64,000 nucleotides of DNA from JANQEU01 sp965601455 (GTDB lineage: Bacteria; Bacteroidota; Bacteroidia; Cytophagales; Cyclobacteriaceae), in the NCBI GenBank assembly GCA_965601455.1, contig OZ271831.1:4340001-4404000 (forward strand), written 5' to 3'. A model generated the notes under the pieces. The model made no database searches. It worked only from the letters and a program-made list of their open reading frames with translations, and was not told where the DNA came from. The position numbers and the translations under genes are program-made. Positions 61,553 through 64,000 of the stretch are shown piece by piece. Within the stretch, counting starts at the first letter, position 1. Each line of letters opens with the position of its first letter.

Positions 61553-62140
61553 TTATTTAATTTTTGTTATTACCGCCTGGAACAACGTTGATGTGCAATC
61601 CTCAATTGAATTGAATTCCGTGTTGACGGTTAAAAATGGTGATTTTGGTTCTTCGAATGGAGAGCTTATTCCAGTAAAATGGGGTATTTCACCATTTCTT
61701 GCCTTTTTGTATAAGCCCTTTACATCCCGCTTTTCGCACTCCTCCAGTGAACATTCCACATAAATCTCAAGAAAATTCTCTTCGCCAACAAGTTTCCTGG
61801 CAGTCTCCCTATCTTCAATAAACGGAGAAATAAAAGCGGTAAGAACGACCACTCCCGCATCCAAGAATAGCCTGGAGACTTCCGAAATTCGTCGAATGTT
61901 CTCTTTCCTCCCTGTATCAGTAAAGTCGAGATCACTGTTAAGTCCATCTCTGACATTGTCGCCATCAAGTATGTACGTATGACAACCAAGTTGGAAAATT
62001 TTAACTTCCAGTTCACTGGCAAGTGTTGATTTCCCAGAGCCGGAAAAGCCGGTAAACCATATCAATTTTGGTCGATATTGGTTTCTATCTACACGATCCT
62101 GATAGGAGATTTTATGGTTGTGAGGAATTATATTATCCAT
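61553..62140 (-). CDS. cysC: Adenylylsulfate (APS) kinase
   Basis: A 195-residue P-loop kinase. 'WFTGFSGSGKSTLASELE' holds the P-loop (31-39), 'DGDNVRDGLNSDL' the APS-binding residues, and 'VVLTAFISPFIEDRE' the conserved FISPF segment. It phosphorylates APS to PAPS, the donor for the three sulfotransferases. I use the ATG at 62138-62140; a GTG one codon earlier is possible. Confidence 0.96.
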   Translation of the reverse strand: MDNIIPHNHKISYQDRVDRNQYRPKLIWFTGFSGSGKSTLASELEVKIFQLGCHTYILDGDNVRDGLNSDLDFTDTGRKENIRRISEVSRLFLDAGVVVLTAFISPFIEDRETARKLVGEENFLEIYVECSLEECEKRDVKGLYKKARNGEIPHFTGISSPFEEPKSPFLTVNTEFNSIEDCTSTLFQAVITKIK

Positions 62141-62171
62141 CACTTTAGTCTTTTACTGGCCCAAATCATTT

Positions 62172-63425
62172 TTAAAGACGCGAAGTTACAAATTCTTGTG
62201 GGAGTACAGATTTTACATCGTAAACAACTTTCGCATTTTTGGATAGCTCCTTCCAGTCCATTTTCATAAACTGTTCATGTGGGACGGCAAGGATAAGAGC
62301 TTGGTATTCATCAAAATCCGGATTGTCGACAAGTTCAAGGTTGTATTCATCCTTAACTTCCTCCTTACTTGCCATGGGGTCATATACGTCGACATCAATC
62401 GCATAATCGGTAAATTCTTCCACGATGTCGACAACACGAGTATTTCGGACATCCGGACAGTTTTCTTTAAAGGTCACGCCCATCACAAGAACCTTGATGT
62501 CATTATTCAGGCTGCCAGTAGTTGAAAGTCCCTTTAGAACTTCTCTCACCACGAATTTCCCCATTGAGTCATTAATTCTCCTGCCAGCCAGAATAATTTC
62601 TGGTCGATAACCAAGGGATTCCGCTTTGTATGTCAGGTAATACGGATCTACACCTATGCAATGACCACCGACAAGACCAGGTTTGAAATTCAAAAAATTC
62701 CATTTCGTTCCGGCTGCATTCAATACTTCCGTGGTGTCGATGTTCATTCGATTAAAAATCTTTGAGAGTTCATTGACAAAAGCAATGTTGATATCTCTTT
62801 GGGCATTTTCAATCACTTTCGCTGCTTCTGCAACTTTTATGGACGAAGCTTTGAAAGTGCCGGCAGTAATGATCGAAGAGTATAAGTCATCAATTCGATC
62901 GGCAATTTCAGGGGTACTCCCACTTGTAACTTTCTTAATAGTGGTAACGGTATGCACTTTATCTCCGGGATTGATCCTTTCCGGAGAGTATCCGCAGTAA
63001 AAATCCTTATTAAATTCTAGTCCGCTTTCTTTTTCCAGAATTGGGACACAAATTTCCTCAGTACAACCTGGAAAGACGGTAGATTCAAAAATAACGATAT
63101 CACCAGGTTTCAGAATTCTCCCAACGGTTTCACTAGCCCTCATAATGGGAGTGAGATCAGGTTTCTTATACTTGTCAACTGGTGTTGGAACAGTTATTAT
63201 GTAAATCGAACAAGTTTCCAAGTGTTCAATCTCGGATGTAAATGAAAGAGATTTTGCGCTATTAAGGTCTTCAGAAGTGACCTCCAATGTGTCATCAAAG
63301 CCCTTTTTCAATCGATCAATTCGATGGGTGTTAATGTCGAATCCAACTACGAGATAGTGTTTGCCAAACTCAACTGCTAGGGGCAGACCAACATAGCCTA
63401 AACCTACAATTCCAATCTTTTGCAT
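62172..63425 (-). CDS. Nucleotide-sugar dehydrogenase (TviB/WbpA-like)
   Basis: A 417-residue UDP-sugar dehydrogenase. 'IGIVGLGYVGLPLAVEFG' (4-21) binds NAD, 'FESTVFPGCTEE' and 'YSPERINPGDK' are family motifs, and the catalytic Cys sits in 'LVGGHCIGVDPYYL' near 254-267. The wording of these motifs resembles the UDP-HexNAc dehydrogenases (TviB, WbpA, WbpO) more than UDP-glucose dehydrogenase, so the product may be a UDP-HexNAc uronate. It is 8 bases after the UXS-type gene. Confidence 0.92.
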   Translation of the reverse strand: MQKIGIVGLGYVGLPLAVEFGKHYLVVGFDINTHRIDRLKKGFDDTLEVTSEDLNSAKSLSFTSEIEHLETCSIYIITVPTPVDKYKKPDLTPIMRASETVGRILKPGDIVIFESTVFPGCTEEICVPILEKESGLEFNKDFYCGYSPERINPGDKVHTVTTIKKVTSGSTPEIADRIDDLYSSIITAGTFKASSIKVAEAAKVIENAQRDINIAFVNELSKIFNRMNIDTTEVLNAAGTKWNFLNFKPGLVGGHCIGVDPYYLTYKAESLGYRPEIILAGRRINDSMGKFVVREVLKGLSTTGSLNNDIKVLVMGVTFKENCPDVRNTRVVDIVEEFTDYAIDVDVYDPMASKEEVKDEYNLELVDNPDFDEYQALILAVPHEQFMKMDWKELSKNAKVVYDVKSVLPQEFVTSRL

Positions 63426-63433
63426 GCTGATAA

Positions 63434-64000
63434 CTAAATACTCTCTTTAAAGTACTCAAGCGTTATTTTTAGTCCTTCCTGACGAGAGAAGCTTGGCTCC
63501 CAGTCCAGGACTTTCTTTGCTAACGAGATGTCGGGCTTCCTCTGTTTTGGATCATCCTTTGGTAAATCTTTGTAGATGACCTTGGATTTACTTTCGGTTA
63601 ACTCGAGTATCTCTTCCGCAAACTGATTAATTGTGATTTCATCTGGATTGCCAATGTTAACAGGTTTCTCGTAATCACTCATGAGCAACCTATAGATTCC
63701 CTCAACCAGGTCATCCACATAAGTAAATGATCGTGTCTGGGTTCCATCCCCAAAAGCGGTTAAGTCTTCTCCCCGTAGCGCCTGAGAAATAAATGCTGGG
63801 AGCACTCTCCCATCGTTCAATCGCATCCGAGGGCCAAATGTGTTGAAGATTCGAACAATTCTCGTCTCTAGTCCATGAAAGGTATGATATGCCATGGTCA
63901 AGGCCTCCTGAAATCTTTTAGCCTCATCATATACGCCACGTGGTCCTACGGGATTAACATTTCCCCAATAGTCCTCAGTTTGAGGGTGCACCAAAGGATC
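63434..64000 (-). CDS. UDP-glucuronate decarboxylase (UXS), 5' end cut by window edge
   Basis: The frame is open to the last base of the window; the visible 188 residues are the C-terminal part and begin inside the protein at 'DPLVHPQTEDYWGNV'. 'YDEAKRFQEALTMAYH' has the YxxxK catalytic pair, followed by 'RIVRIFNTFGPRMRLNDGRV' and 'SFTYVDDLVEGIYRLL', near-identical to UXS enzymes. The GTG at 63994 is an internal valine, not a start. UXS makes UDP-xylose from UDP-glucuronate; a few relatives act on other UDP-uronates. Confidence 0.93.
   Translation of the reverse strand, partial: DPLVHPQTEDYWGNVNPVGPRGVYDEAKRFQEALTMAYHTFHGLETRIVRIFNTFGPRMRLNDGRVLPAFISQALRGEDLTAFGDGTQTRSFTYVDDLVEGIYRLLMSDYEKPVNIGNPDEITINQFAEEILELTESKSKVIYKDLPKDDPKQRKPDISLAKKVLDWEPSFSRQEGLKITLEYFKESI

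Noticed and set aside
59370..62140. CysN/CysC fusion
   Set aside because: CysN ends at 421 residues with no kinase domain, and cysC is a separate gene beyond cysD.
1..64000. Insertion sequences, CRISPR arrays, tRNA genes, UpxY/NusG-like antiterminators
   Set aside because: None of the coding regions has transposase, integrase or NusG motifs; no regularly spaced repeats or tRNA-like folds were noticed while reading the gaps.

Overview
This window is one long glycan-biosynthesis region. Sixty coding regions are supported here, two of them cut by the window edges, plus one doubtful 22-codon ORF. All but one read leftward on the minus strand. The organism is most likely a member of the Bacteroidota. 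The gaps upstream of four genes each contain a match to the Bacteroidota -7 promoter element TAnnTTTG, the DNA is moderately AT-rich, and the gene content fits that phylum (SLBB-rich export protein, separate CysD/CysN/CysC/CysQ genes, FkbM-type and CmcI-type enzymes). This assignment is inference; there is no rRNA or other phylogenetic marker. No tRNA, rRNA, CRISPR array, transposase or integrase was seen. No gap between genes exceeds 300 bases; the largest are 40791-40984 and 25948-26130.

Layout in the direction of transcription, right to left. (1) 64000-56642: UDP-glucuronate decarboxylase (partial), UDP-sugar dehydrogenase, then a PAPS module (CysC, CysD, CysN, CysQ), a methyltransferase and a membrane GT2. 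(2) 55147-56625: the only plus-strand gene, an unrecognised polytopic membrane protein, divergent from region 3 and convergent with region 1. (3) 55074-40985: a Wzx/Wzy-type locus for a probably sulfated glycan. It holds an outer-membrane export lipoprotein, a chain-length regulator with a ruined kinase domain, a 4,6-dehydratase, a homologue of UDP-sulfoquinovose synthase, an epimerase, flippase, polymerase, three sulfotransferases, two polysaccharide deacetylases and a GT4. (4) 40790-30282: glycosyltransferases, an acetyltransferase, and a WbpK/WbpL/WbpM-like lipid-carrier initiation set, followed by a second export/chain-length pair (856-aa SLBB protein and Wzz). (5) 30285-24676: GDP-fucose synthesis (gmd, fcl), an aminotransferase, and a Wzm/Wzt ABC exporter. 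(6) 24672-20222: a CDP-sugar cassette (RfbF, RfbG, RmlC-like epimerase, C-methyltransferase, reductase) predicted to make a C-methyl branched 6-deoxyhexose. (7) 20222-1: glycosyltransferases, methyltransferases, a second Gmd-like gene and second aminotransferase, RmlD, tandem GT-C membrane enzymes, and two CDP-tyvelose-epimerase-like proteins around a GtrA gene.

Together the genes appear to supply nucleotide sugars, assemble lipid-linked repeats, decorate them (sulfate, methyl, acetyl, de-N-acetyl, amino groups) and export them. Two export logics coexist: Wzx/Wzy with two OPX/PCP pairs, and a Wzm/Wzt ABC transporter. The most interesting points are the deacetylase-sulfotransferase pairs beside a PAPS supply, reminiscent of heparan-sulfate N-deacetylation/N-sulfation; the SQD1-like enzyme with a changed active-site position; a pseudo-BY-kinase chain-length regulator; and a CDP-linked pathway that parallels the dTDP-noviose route.
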